In this document: positions 13,834 to 25,539 of the stretch, one piece after another
How the letters are laid out: every line of letters begins with the position of its first letter
Numbering within the stretch: position 1 is the first letter of the stretch
From: Stichopus chloronotus
Lineage: Eukaryota; Echinodermata; Holothuroidea; Aspidochirotida; Stichopodidae
DNA: 64,000 bases
Assembly (NCBI GenBank): GCA_021234535.1
Contig: CM037837.1
Span: 5,806,218 to 5,870,217, forward strand
Direction: 5' to 3'
Made by a program: the position numbers and the translations under genes
The notes under the pieces: model-generated
The model's input: the letters and a program-made list of their open reading frames with translations, nothing else
Databases searched by the model: none
Told to the model about the DNA's origin: nothing

Positions 13834-13982
13834 TGATCCAACACTTAAAAGATGGTTGATTAAACAGTGGCATGGATAAGTTTTAAGCTTATGGGGAGGG
13901 AGAGGGGGTATGATTAATGGATCGGACAAGACAATGAATGAAGAAATTTACAGAGCAGCTTCTAACACCAAGTTTGTTTTAA

Positions 13983-14550
13983 AGGAGGCTGAGTTGTTGT
14001 GACATACATTTTGCATTTCTTTTTGCATTATTTTCCTCCAAATTGGATAAGGGTATGTCCTCAACAGATCTGTCATAAAAAACGACAGACGCCACGGCAA
14101 ACGCTGTCAGAAAGTGCCCCAGTAGTGGAAAAGAAAAACAAACTTATTGTTTTTTTTATTTTGTCTTATGTTGATGGCCTGTAGACAATATTCATGATTA
14201 TGTGTTTTATGCCTCCCTCTGGCTTGAAACAAGGATGGTTTCTCTGGTCAAAGGTTATCAATGTTTACTTGCAGAGTTCAGGTAATACACTGACTACAAA
14301 CAAGACACACTGTTCACACTACGGAGAGGCGCTACAAGACATACTCATGAATATTGGAAGGTCAACATAAGAAGCACTAAAAAGGAAAAAACAGCTTTTC
14401 CTCACTTTTGAGGCACTCTCTGACAGAATTTGTCATTGGCTGATCACTTTCTGTCGCAAATCTAGTGAGGAGACACCTTAATACCCGATGCGAAAGAAGA
14501 AAGTGCGATAAGTTATTCAAAATGTTTGTCACTTTATACCTATCCTCCCT
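13983..14550. mobile_element. Same family as 5857, with a longer unpaired middle
   Basis: The left arm (AGGAGGCTGAG, TGACATACATTTTG, AACAGATCTGTCATAAAAAA, GTCAGAAAGTGCCCCAGTAG) pairs with the right arm (GAGGCACTCTCTGACAGAAT, TTGTCATTGGCTGATCAC, CTATCCTCCCT). TTAA flanks the left end and TTAC the right. The unpaired middle (about 14165-14385) is shared in part with the copy at 38195. Confidence 0.68.
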
Positions 14551-15059
14551 TTACTTGCAGTTGTGTTATCTAAATTAAAATCATGTCAGGATGCAGATTC
14601 AACCGGTGTTGGAACACAAAGTCTTCGTGCCCAACTCTTGGCACCTCAAATTCTCACGGACAAACAAGATGACGTGGTGGGGTTGCCTTTCTGACAACCA
14701 TTTTACTGACAGCTTTAATCAAATGAAAACTTGTCTTCAGAATTTCTTGCACACAACATTATACAATATCTTTCTATGTGTTTTTTTTCCCTAGTGAACC
14801 GCACAGTGCATCAGCATCAATCAGTACTAGAACCTGAAATACTCAATTCAAAGATGTCATCACGCAGTATGTGTGATGCATGGAAGAATAATTAGAATTT
14901 TGCGTTTTAGTAGTTCTCTGAGACTGCAAGTTAACCTTGCTTTAAGTATGATACTGAAAAATGGGTCAAATGAACGGAGAAATGGCAACTTTCTGCAAAA
15001 AAAGTTCTTTGTTCTTACTTGTGATGGGCTTCCAAAATACTGTTTGGATGAGTTAATGT

Positions 15060-15600
15060 AAGGATAGGTGGACGGATGAATGGATTGGTGAATAACTGAT
15101 TGACAGAATCGGGGGATGCAAAGGGCAGATTGAGTGTCAGCAAGACCATCTAAGCACAGCTTTACCATTGGTTGGGGCACTGTCAACATGAAGACTTTTG
15201 GCCCCTTGTCCCCCCAAAAAGGGAGGAAATGTCACTCTTCAGGTCTTGTGAGAAGCATGCATATGTTGAGCAGACCCACTTGAAAATTTCAATTCTAGCA
15301 AAAAAAAGTCGCCATTGCTGGTACACATTCACAACCGACAATGGCTACTTTATCTGAATATGTGTTAGAAACAAGGTAAGTCAGAAAAGTCCATCTCCTA
15401 GCTAGGGACGGTTGACAATTTTTCGTTCTGGTCGGACCTGACCGGTGTTGCATGGCCCACAGTTGCAAATCACTGGATGGAACAAATGGAACTAATGGGT
15501 ACACAGACAGGTGGATGACTACAGGTAGCTGGATAATGAATACATGAATGAAAAGATGAACGGATGATCAGAGAATGAATGGATAGATGGATGATTCAGC
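15060..15600. repeat. Two patches of degenerate GGAT/GAATG tetranucleotide repeat
   Basis: 15060-15100 (GTGGACGGATGAATGGATTG) and 15505-15597 (GAATGGATAGATGGATGATT) are imperfect GATG-type simple repeats. Unique sequence, including the candidate exon at 15341, lies between them. Confidence 0.6.
15341..15375 (+). CDS. Possible plus-strand first coding exon
   Basis: An ATG in good context (CGACAATGG, with A at -3 and G at +4) opens MATLSEYVLET and reaches a consensus donor, AAACAAG followed by GTAAGTC, after 35 bases (phase 2). One in-phase acceptor is at 17063 (GGAATCCAG), which would add RNVDEDTDVGHNTLS and end at a donor at 17142. However, that second block overlaps a dispersed repeat carrying the same donor elsewhere in the window. 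No other support for a plus-strand gene is visible. Confidence 0.2.
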
Positions 15601-17107
15601 TAGGTAATTAGTTCACTGATATAAATCTTGCTCACACAATGCATGTTAGCATCTTGCAGACAATGACAAGCAAACATACAGTAATAAGTCAAGTAAAGAG
15701 TTAAGTGTATGAGGAGGGTCCAGAGAACCGGATATTCGCATCGGTCAAAGGACCAGTGCCACTCTGGCACTTCACAAAGATGGTGTAACCTAAGAATCTG
15801 ATAAGTTTGGGGACTGTTAAAGGTGCATCACTCCCTAGTGACATGCCATAGCCATCTGCTGTGAGTCTGTGATCTTTCAATCATTCGTTTCTCAAAACCG
15901 ATGCACACTTTGAAAATCGAGATGCTTTTTCTCATGAACAGAAAGAATCTGCTACCAAATACAGGGTGCCTTCGATGGCATGCTGTAACTTAAAATCAGG
16001 AGTTCTTTTACTTCTCTTAATCAGTATTTTACAGAATTTATTTTATGCTAAATATCTGTAACTTTTCCTGAAAAGATGTATAGATGACATTGGGACTTAA
16101 ATGATTTTCATGGGCACAAGGAGTGCAAAATCATTTTCACAATCTGCCCAGATGATTTTCAATGTTCCTTTGGCTAGTTTTCATAACCGTAGGAACTTTC
16201 TGCATAAGATAAATGCTATTACACAAACAGACTGAACTGGAAGAAGCTTCGCCAGAACTTCAAAAGTATCAAGTGATATGTCTTTTTTTTTCTTTTCTAG
16301 TAGAACTTGCATTCCTTTGCTGTTAGTCAAACATGTGTCAGATGTTAACTGATTTAACTGCTAATATTTTCTCTCAATGTTTGTAGATCATATAGCATGG
16401 ATTAGGTATATATCCAGAGCTTGTCAGGTCTTCTAGGAGTCTGTGGGCCTAGACAGACATAAAGTCACGACTAAAACATTGAGCAGATTTGGTACTCTAC
16501 CACAGTACTGGCCTTCATCATCTGTTCCATGTTCATCTCATTACTCCGTTTGATCAATAACAAAATCATCACATAAAATAAGTGATCATTAATTATTGTA
16601 CGTTGCCTCAGGACAGTTTTGCCCTTTGGCAATCGTCGGACGTTTGTTTTCTGCGAAAAATTGCCAGGCATAACAGCTGAGTGAGCTGACATTGATCTGC
16701 CCACTACTCTCATTGATAATACCTGCCTCGACTTGCAGGTTTTTCGTATTCATAGCTAGTAGTGATGTCCATGCACATATACAGCAGCATGTCCATACAC
16801 AGATGAACGGCTAGATCTGCACGTAACTGTCTATGGATACAGCACACATGTAGGACAGACATATCTTTTAGCCTAAAAATATATACAAATTCAAAAATAT
16901 TCTGTGATGCAGTGATGAAATACATTCTGAATTTGTCAATATTCTATATGATGATGATGCCTGAAGTGACCTTCTCCACTGAAAGAGGTCCTCTATCGAT
17001 GACGAGCAAGGACTAGTGTGTGTCGTGTACATGGCTAGGTTCCCTCCACGGAAAGGAATCCAGAAATGTAGATGAAGATACTGATGTTGGGCACAATACT
17101 CTGAGTA

Positions 17108-17155
17108 TGGTAGATGAGAATGCAGTTGTTGAACTGAGACAGGTAAGCAAAAAGT
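17108..17155 (+). repeat. Single copy of the donor-carrying repeat
   Basis: GGTAGATGAGAATGCAGTTG then AACTGAGACAGGTAAGC aligns with the copies at 47731 and 58121. It ends in a consensus splice donor on the plus strand. Confidence 0.55.
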
Positions 17156-17949
17156 GACGATTATCCTCCAAAGATGGGACACTTTGAAGATGGGTATCAC
17201 AGTTTCCTTTGATTCATACTTCTCCATTGAATTCTTTGAACAGCCTACATCCTTTTACAGTAGATTTTTAAATAGCAGTACTTACAGCTCCTACCACAAA
17301 CACAAATTGAAAAATATTTCCCTGCAGTGACAAACCACTGTATGAGGAAAATAAAGAAAAGCTATTGTATTAATGGGATAACTGTTCTGTGATTTATCAT
17401 CGGAATACTCATGCACATAGCACCTCAAAAGATTCAATAGGTTGACTAGCAATCACACTTGGTACTACTAAAGTTATCCCTTGTAGAATATCTACAAGTA
17501 TTCCAACATACTAGTGTAACGTTTAACTTTGCAGCAGTGGGTATTTAAAGGGACCGGGACCCTGAACAGTGCCAGAGGTTCTTGTAAAAACTCTTTGGAA
17601 AAGAAAAAAAAGACTCCCCTATTAAAGTCACTGCTCAGGTAGAACTGCTGCATTCATGTAGAGCAATCATGCTCATACGTTGCGATTAAACCCCTACACA
17701 TGAATGTATCCACTACTTTTTTAAATCAATCTACTTGCAGGTATTAAACATCACACTGAAGACCAAACAAAAAATATCGAGCACAAAGAATTCAAGAAAG
17801 GGAAGGTTGGCATGAGACCCAGAAAAACGCCAGGCAGAACAGTGTATGTTCTCCACTAGTACTGTTTTGCAACACATGTACACATGTGCAGCAGCAAATC
17901 AACATTTCTCTGTTAAAACTGCTCTAAATATGAAGCTACGATTTCTCAC

Positions 17950-17982
17950 CTGAAGTTGCTTTAGACCTTCCCCAATAGAGTC
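17950..17982 (-). CDS. Possible 33-bp exon
   Basis: The minus strand encodes DSIGEGLKQLQ, ending CTTCAG followed by GTGAGAAATC, in phase 0-0. A strong T10 tract followed by CCACCGGAG lies upstream and the assumed acceptor is AATTTGAG. The preceding in-frame codon run contains a stop, so the exon cannot be longer in this frame. The peptide would suit a helical scaffold protein, but eleven codons cannot be judged by eye. Confidence 0.27.
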
Positions 17983-19165
17983 CTCAAATTATTTTGTGCC
18001 ACTCCGGTGGAAAAAAAAAACAAATAGAAAAGACTAAATGAGCAAGAAAACAAAATCCCTGTGAATACACAAACACTCAGGCTGTAATATGCAAAAGTCC
18101 AGTTAATTTGAGGAATCTTACACTAATGCACAAAACTCGTTGAAATTGCACGAGAGAACGACGCCGTGGCACTCAAAACCGCTTTCCTTCTGGACTGATT
18201 ATGTTCGTTATCGTCAAGGGTTACCAGCCAATTCTTGAATGGCAGTAGCTGGTGACGTCTCGAGACGAGAGATAAGCCGGGGGAGAAGGGATCGGCTGTA
18301 CATCACAGCAGCGACTGTGATCTGGAGACACAGACTCAAATTAACAAGGGAGAGTAACAACAATCATGAATATTAAACTGAATTTTCAGAGGGAAGGTGT
18401 TAGGTCAGAATATTATCAAGGAAGTACTTGACAGCTTAATAATTTTTTTGAAGGATCTCTTTCTTTCAGGATAAAACAAGATTAAAAAAAAGCGAGAAGA
18501 AAAATTTTTCTGAAGTTTCGTTTAACGCATCTCTTGAGGACATTAACAGGACTTCATAATACAGCTTTAACTATGATGAATTGATGAGCGGATGATAGTT
18601 ACGAGGGGCTGTGAGGTATTTAGTTTTTCTTCAGAAGTAGCATCTCCAAAACTAAGGCAACCTCGGAGAAAGGTTCAAGACTATTAAAATGGGTGACATT
18701 TCTCTTTTTTGCTATATTTTTTTTGGTACCTCTTATTGCAATTTTTTTTGGACTTGCCATGTGATTGTTTTGTCATGCTCATGTTAAGTCTCATTGTTTG
18801 CATCAGACTGCGAGACTTGGTACCTGTGGTCAGTTGGGTACCTGGAGACCCAACAACATACGCAACTTCCATTGGGCTACGATTAAGCCTCATTGTGAAG
18901 TAATAAAAAGACATATTACTTTGCACCCTGATATAACTCCATGTACCTTTACGTGGCAAGACAACAAAGTGTTCTTTAACTTGGCATACACGAGGAATAT
19001 TTTTACAAATACAATGCATCCTTAGTGATACTTTGGATCTCAGTAGAAATGTCAGAACCAGTCCTAACATCATCAGTTGGGTGAAAACACTTACTTAATT
19101 CAAACTGCAAATTGAAAAAAAAAAACTGTGCAGTAGAAAATCTTGTAGAAGGAGGAATGCGATAT

Positions 19166-19416
19166 TTAGAGGAACGTACAACTAAACAGTTCTTCTTTCG
19201 AACCTTTTAGTTTAAAATCCAGATAAATGTTCTTGTTTGGTTTTTCTAATGACATGACAGTTATCCAAGTAGTTGTTTCCCAGTTTATGCAGCTGTCCAC
19301 TATTCGATCAATAGTTGCAGAGGAGCCCTGTGCATCTGGAACTGCGGTGCCATAACAGCTAGCTTTACCGTTCAACAGTTTACCTGAAATCTTGGCTTTA
19401 ACATCTGATGGAAGGA
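19166..19416 (-). CDS. Possible terminal exon of an unrecognised protein
   Basis: An open frame of about 84 codons ends at TAA (19168-19166). It follows possible acceptors GTGTGTGACAG and CCTTCCATCAG. Composition and codon variety look coding: it starts LPSDVKAKISGKLLNGKASC, has an Asp/Cys/Trp-containing middle (VDSCINWETTTW) and ends KGSKEELFSCTFL. The start phase would need one base from the previous exon, so it does not fit the phase-0 chain of the main gene. It may belong to a different minus-strand gene or be a decayed repeat-encoded fragment. I do not recognise the domain. Confidence 0.33.
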
Positions 19417-19649
19417 CTGTCACACACCAATGAAAATATTTCCTTAAAATGAATAAGCAGTTAATAAGTACTTTTCATGATGTTGCTAAAAATAGCAGTA
19501 CTGCATAAGAAAGGTGCTATGCTACAACTTAAGCAATTTAACGACAAAAATGATATCACACAATGAAAAAGAGCAATTCACAAATTAAAAAAGGGGGTAT
19601 ACTAATACAGCTTCCAGAAAACTTGTTGGTTTTGGAATTAACTAGCAAT

Positions 19650-19825
19650 GTACTCACCTCAAATAACCTATGCATTACAGTAGGCCTACTGACCATGGTC
19701 TAGCATCTGGCAATTATGTGTGTCCAAATCTGGCCACAAACCCTTCCACAACTGTCAGCCTTTTTGTCTAGCAGCAAAAGTTCTCTTACTCATTTTGCAT
19801 AGGTTATATGAGGTGAGGGAGTATG
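19650..19825. repeat. Short inverted-repeat element of the GAGGTGAGGGAGTATG family
   Basis: The left arm GTACTCACCTCAAATAACCT then ATGCATTAC and the right arm TTTTGCATAGGTTATATGAG then GTGAGGGAGTATG are inverted copies about 115 bases apart. The inner part of the left arm carries GACCATGGTC. The same module, single-sided, is at 40010-40065 and 55810-55865. Confidence 0.62.
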
Positions 19826-21380
19826 TCCTGTGTACTGGGATTTTCCCTTTAACACTGAGGACTGTAATATGTTAGGGGAGAGGTTAAAATTGTAACACAG
19901 TCATACAGTATCGACTAACCACATGCTGGTTTTACACTTTGAGCTTGTCATCACTGGTAATAAAACAGTCATCTCATTGACACAAAGACCATAAAACAGT
20001 AACATTAACATCTTGTATGGGAGGGGAGTAAAGGAACACCTGGACTGCTATCACTGGTAGCATGATCACTGACATAAATGTCCTGGTGTTTGAGTTACAC
20101 TGGTGAGACATTTTCTTTTTGTTTTCGGTAACTTTTGGCAGTTTGTACAATAACTGCATTTTGCAAATGCAAAGTTTCAATTAACTCCAACTGAAGCTTG
20201 GAAAGTGAACACATTCACTCTTATATGTTAATGTGGCCAATTACATTAGAATGCCACCTGAAACAGAGGAAACTCTTCAGGAGAAACATGTTACCAGTTT
20301 CAAGAAAACAAAATTTGTACTAAGTTCCACAACTTCGTATAATCCATCAAAGTCACATCAGGATTCACCTGCATATTGATGAGAAAAGATCTTCCAGTTA
20401 AATTGAGATCCATTTTGCACCTCCCCCCAAGCCTAAGCCATGGTTCCTTTCCTTTTGACATTAATATTCCCTCTGTAACTCTATAAACTCAGATGTTGGT
20501 TCCATTGTAACACAGAAGGGACTAACTGGTGTCCCAGACTTTGCATACATTTGGCAAAATATGCTATGTATTTGTTTCCATGCTTTTTCTCTTCTGTTTT
20601 CTTTTCTTTCATTAAACTACTGCTTTACTGTCACCTGCGTCTGTGTCGATGCTGGCTGATATTTGCTACCGAAAGAAGACAGAGAGCCCCCCTAGCTGTG
20701 ACATCAAAACAGGATGGCTACCAGATGGAGACCATGAGATCACTGTGAATAGCAGCTATGCCATGGAGAGTTGAAAATGCAGTAGTTGTTGTAGGACAAG
20801 TGAACGAAGAGCAAGACTACAGATAATGAAAACTTTTTTGCTATATTTAATGATTTACGCCTGCTGATTGTCATGGTAATGCTCATAAGACATATTCATA
20901 ATACCTCAAGGGATTCAATTAGTGAATGGAATCAACCTGTTCTGACAAAGCAATCTTTTTCTAGGAATTGTTGAAGTATGCTCTCATAATTCATCTACTG
21001 CAAATTAATGATATCTTGAACAGTGTAAGAGGTGTACAGAGTTATGTTAAAAACTTCAAAAAAGAAATTGGAGTTAAGTATTAAAAAAAAAGACTGCATG
21101 GGTTTTTTTTCCTCCATTCATGTGCTGCAGCAAAACTATGCCCATTCAGGTCAGAGGAGGGAGTTGCTACTCCCTGCTGAGAACAACTGCAGTTTTGCTC
21201 CATTTAAGTAGCACCTCAATCTCAATTAACCTTTTTTACACTATGGATGTGAGCACAGTTTATGTCAAAATAAGCAGATACCCCCTTCCCACCATCATTA
21301 ATTGCATTGAACATGTGCAGCAACTGAACATGAATCACTAAAACAAAAGAATGACCACGAATTGTTTCCGCAATTAACCA

Positions 21381-21491
21381 TTAACGAACTTGAGAACTGT
21401 CACTTGGTGGAGAAGAGGCAGAAGGTGTTGATGGTGAGCAAGGGAGTGAAGAAATGGATCCAGAGCAGGGTGGTCGTGAGACGGATGATCT
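21381..21491 (-). CDS. Possible terminal exon, Ser/Pro-rich tail
   Basis: After an acceptor ending TTTAACAG the minus strand encodes 36 residues and a TAA stop. The peptide is Ser/Pro-rich (SGSISSLPCSPSTPSASSPP) and ends SDSSQVR. This composition resembles the large exon of the main gene, and the phase (0) fits both that gene and the block at 22139. The same DNA is open in another minus frame and in one plus frame (ELENCHLVEKRQKVL from about 21388), because the stretch is pyrimidine-rich and short of stops. The call is therefore tentative. Confidence 0.28.
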   Translation of the reverse strand, partial: RSSVSRPPCSGSISSLPCSPSTPSASSPPSDSSQVR

Positions 21492-22085
21492 CTGTTAAAT
21501 CCTTTTAAGAGTCACGACAGACAAGACTGCAAAATTTGTGAGGAGGCAGGTGAGCAGATTTAAAACAAATAAACAGAATGACACCCCTCAGTCCAAAACA
21601 TTTACTTGAAACTTTCTCTCAACCCTCCCATGGGGAAAAAAAAAAACGTTGAATTTCATAAAACGACTTTGTTGCTGTTACACATATCGACACCTGTTAC
21701 AGTGTAGCACCTTAAGTACCTGTATTACTTGTACAGTACTACATTTTAAAGATCCATCCCTAAATTCACTAGGTCCTGAATGTCGTAATGTATTAATTTC
21801 AGCTACACAGCTACGTTAATTAAACACCACATACTTTTTTTTTATCCTGTAGTATTTCTGCACCGGAGTGAGTTGTGTAAATCCCGGTGGTCCTTCCCAT
21901 GCCTTCTTGACCAACAGGAAAACATACACAGGTCAAACGTTTTTTTTTCGCTTCACAGGTGATGAATGTTTCAAATGATTTGATCGAGCAAAGGTCTATC
22001 ACAAATTCAGAGAGAAGCAACATGTAAATTATTAAAATGGGAAGTAATAAATGATTTAATAGTGCAACTGCTGTAAGTTTCTCAC

Positions 22086-22139
22086 CTTTATGTAAGAGAA
22101 CGGTTGATGATCCATTCCATTAACAGACATGATGAATGA
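22086..22139 (-). CDS. Possible downstream exon, or start of a second gene
   Basis: The minus strand reads SFIMSVNGMDHQPFSYIK and then AAG followed by GTGAGAAACT, a good donor, in phase 0. The acceptor is TTTCAGGAAG: splicing at the AAG gives phase 0, whereas splicing at CAG gives another phase. Alternatively the ATG at 22130, with A at -3, starts a new protein MSVNGMDHQPFSYIK. Its phase matches the block at 21491. An opposite-strand open frame also covers the area, so strand choice rests only on the splice sites. Confidence 0.3.
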
Positions 22140-24285
22140 CTTCCTGAAACAATTTTCTTACAAAGAAGTAGATGAAGATATCCCAAATTTATGCTTTAGT
22201 AACAAAAAAAACTCTGCCAATTGTGTGGGATGTTGCTATCCAAAATTCATGCCTTACTCAGAATTTTGCGGTCGTTCGATTTTGATGCTCGCCGGTGTGC
22301 AGAACAGAAGCAACAAAAGAAGTAATTCTAACGGTAGTGACTTAGAACTATCCCGGAATATCCGATTGTGAAACCATGATTTATTTGCCTCCAGATTTTT
22401 TTTTTTTTGGTGGTCACCTCAAATGAAATAATGGCCAGCACTGACCCTCCTCTCTTATTAAAACGTAGCTCAAGGAGAGAAAGAGATGTGACAGGAGAAA
22501 AGTACAATGATGATATAATTTGGACTGAGTGAATTCTATCTACTTCGATCCTCAACTTTTAGATATGACTATCAACTATCATTTTCACTCCTCAGCGATG
22601 CCACTGTGTGAACTATACCTACAAACATGAGTGGGACTGCTTCATAGCATTCCATTCCTCGTCGGAGAGATGCAAACATGTGTTGCTGCCTAAAAGTGAC
22701 AAATTATTGGATTATGATAGGCTGCAGGCCTTGAAAAGTGCCAGTAATGCATGTTGGGACCATTGTGCGCTATTGTGCCGACAACACCGAGAACCCGAAA
22801 TTAGGCAGGGACTAATCCACAATTTTGAAATGTGCTTGTGCTCCCAAGGAAAAAGGATAGCACAAAAAAAAAAAAAGTCAGTAATGTGTGGAATTAGTGT
22901 GGTGCTTTTGACTGTTGGTTACATTTGGTGTAAATATAATCAATACCAGGGAGACGAACTCTCTTTACATCCTTATCAGGTTTCCTACACCCAACAAGAC
23001 CCTCTTTTGCTTTCATTTTTTCTCCTGAACTATTTCTTACGGAGAATGAGATAAACATAATTTGCACTAGTTCCTCAGCCATCTCAAGATGTTCACACTT
23101 TCACCTGAGGCTCTTTTTCATCAACATATTGTAGTGCACAAAGTCACTTTCTGTTGTTATTCAGCTGTCTATTCTTCAAGGTTGGAACAAAAAAGATGTT
23201 ACAACATTTCTCATAGCTAGAAACAATACTGTTTAGATATTTCACAACAAAATCACATAATACATGATTTTATAGTAAAGTTACATAACTACATGAATAT
23301 CGAAAAAATTTGGGGGAAGCAAACAACTCATATGAGTTGCAAATTTTACTTTCCTCTGTTTGGTTCGACATTCATAAACTTGAAAGTACAGGCACTGTAA
23401 TTATGTTAACACTCGACGTAAACTGATCCAAAACCAAGTGTCAATGTCTTTGCATCTGTAATCAAGCTCACTGTGGTACTTTTATCTTTCTTTCCAATCA
23501 TGCAAATTTATGTTGTCAACCAGCCACCGGTAGTTCAGACACTGTAACATGTACTTTTTTCACACGATAGCAGGCAGGATAGAAATTCCTAGCACATTTT
23601 TGCACTGCAGAGACCTTAAAAGCTAGAGACGGACTATTTTGTAATTGAAACTTCAAGATCGGCCTAAAGGATAAAACAGATGCTTCATGCTTACTAAAAC
23701 CCAAAACACCTGTTTCTAGTAAATACTGCAGGAGTGAAGACAGATCCAATGTATGCATCCAACCATATGCTCTTTTTGCCCGAACTGTTTGGTGCCAGTC
23801 TAGAATCAATTCGGTCCACAAACAATATTGACAGTGATAGAAAATATCCTTACATATTTTAACTGCTGTAGCCTACCATACCAGCAATGGCAAAAATCTG
23901 TTCCAAGAAAAAGCCAAAAAAAAAGTGATAAATGTCTATGGTAACATCAACTAACCATAGAAATATATAAACCAGAAGGACGTCAAGTTAACTATTAACT
24001 CACTGACCAAATAAAGCCAAACAAAAATGGAGCCGTCCCTGCTCTGTAAGGCAAGACAGTTCTGCTTTCAATGTTTGCTACACATACATATGGCCCGAGA
24101 TTTGTTCTTAACATATTGTTCCCTGATGCCATTTTGGTTCATATATTTCTATAGCTCTAACTGAGTTTCATTAGATCTGTTAGATTGGATTCCTTTGAAA
24201 CAGGCCCACCAATAGTTTATCAAGTTGGTTTATACTCATAAATAGACACTATTTTTTATGCAAAGCAACAAGGTTTAAGCTGTTT

Positions 24286-24800
24286 CTAGGTGTTTGGATT
24301 TCTCTGCATCGATTGTGTTAAGTTTTGCAGTATTGGTTTTTGAAACTTTGGGATGCTGTTCTGTAGCTACAGTATTCTCATGTAGCAGACTAATGTTAGG
24401 TGCCTATATTGTAACATGTATACAGTACTTGGAATAGGCCTTGGAATAGATCTAACTTGAACATCACCTTTTCATAAAGACAGCTTGACTTGATACACAA
24501 ATCAAAGCTGTACATCAATAATGTGATAAAAGTTGGTTCTCAGGAGCTCTACTTTTATGAATATACATTTACAGTAATTTTAGAAATCTAGGCTTCTTAC
24601 ACAATCCCAGGTCACTTTTCAGACAGTCTGCATATACAGGCCTAAGCTTATATCTTTCCAATAGATCTTGAACATAGGATAGGCAGTGTGTAGAAACTTC
24701 TGAAAATGTTTGTGGATATTTCTTTTCTTCTCTGTATCAATTGTGTTAAGTTTTGCAGTATTTGTTTTGGAAACTTAAGGATGCTTTTCTATGGCATAGA
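24286..24800 (+). repeat. Local direct duplication, copies about 420 bases apart
   Basis: The first copy has TTTGGATTTCTCTGCATCGA then TTGTGTTAAGTTTTGCAGTA and GGATGCTGTTCT. The second, from about 24710, has TCTCTGTATCAATTGTGTTA then AGTTTTGCAGTATTTG and GGATGCTTTTCT. Divergence is modest over about 85 bases. TTGGAATAGATC/CCAATAGATC boxes also recur between them. Confidence 0.65.
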
Positions 24801-25401
24801 AGGGGTGGTGGATGAATGAATTTATACATACAAATTCATACACCACTACACATGCATTCTTTATGTTCATTTCAGATCTGGTTCATAAGGTCAACGCTTC
24901 TCTTTTTTCATCATTATTTTTTTTTAGCCATAGGCTGTTGTTTCGCAGAACGATTTCTTGCATTTTTCCAGCAATGTCCCTGACACTTGAGTCAAGTTGC
25001 AGACTGTTCATTTCACACTTTGTCTCTTTGCCAGGATAAAAAAAACAATGAAAAAGGTTTTGCATGAATAATTAGTGTACATCTGGCATTACCATGTAAA
25101 AATCATTTAACTTAACTGTTTGTGTCACAGGAGTCATTCAAAATTCATGTCACATCATTAACTTTGGGGAAAGGGGAAAACGGTTGACAACAGCAAACGT
25201 GGCGATTGATTTCGCTTGAGAGCAGATTTCAATGATGGTGTTTCTAATGTGCTTTGACTGTTTATCTATTAAATAAATCGTCTCTGCCTCCACAAAAATA
25301 AATTGTAATGAGAAAAAGAGAGAATTTCAAACAAATACTGTCACCCTCATATATTCTTTTACGTGCAATGCGATTTTTCCTTGTGATCAGTATTTCTCAC
25401 A

Positions 25402-25426
25402 CACCCCCCACCCCACCCCACCCCAA
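25402..25426. repeat. CCCCA pentanucleotide repeat
   Basis: CACCCCCCACCCCACCCCAC continues with CCCA. The complementary strand is a G-run array that could form a quadruplex. Confidence 0.75.
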
Positions 25427-25539
25427 GATACAACTTTTCACCCCTTTTCCATACAGATTCTGAGCATCCTGCATACCAATTTTGGTTTTTCTGTTGTACC
25501 CAGTTACAAGTCTTTTTAATTTTTGTAGCTACAATGAAA

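Larger units (their letters stand above)
7505..13982. other. No supported gene; scattered simple sequence
   Basis: Only short unsupported frames (up to 103 codons) are present. Notable points are a purine-rich block at 7740-7795, a CpG-containing patch at 7935-7960 (CGCCACGGCGACGGACGGCG) after an AATAAA, the inverted repeat at 8890, an isolated CCCTTTAA transposon-like terminus at 12815, and the GT microsatellite. Confidence 0.5.

Noticed and set aside
18684..19073. 129-codon minus frame
   Set aside because: Lys-rich tail from a T-rich tract and no exon boundaries; looks non-coding.
17533..19858. TTTAAAGGGACC at 17533 and CCCTTTAA at 19851 as ends of one 2.3-kb element
   Set aside because: The termini do not match beyond the first bases and no internal similarity links them; probably unrelated fragments.
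22608..23054. 148-codon plus-strand frame
   Set aside because: The middle part looks slightly protein-like, but the frame runs through an A12 tract and has no splice or polyadenylation support.
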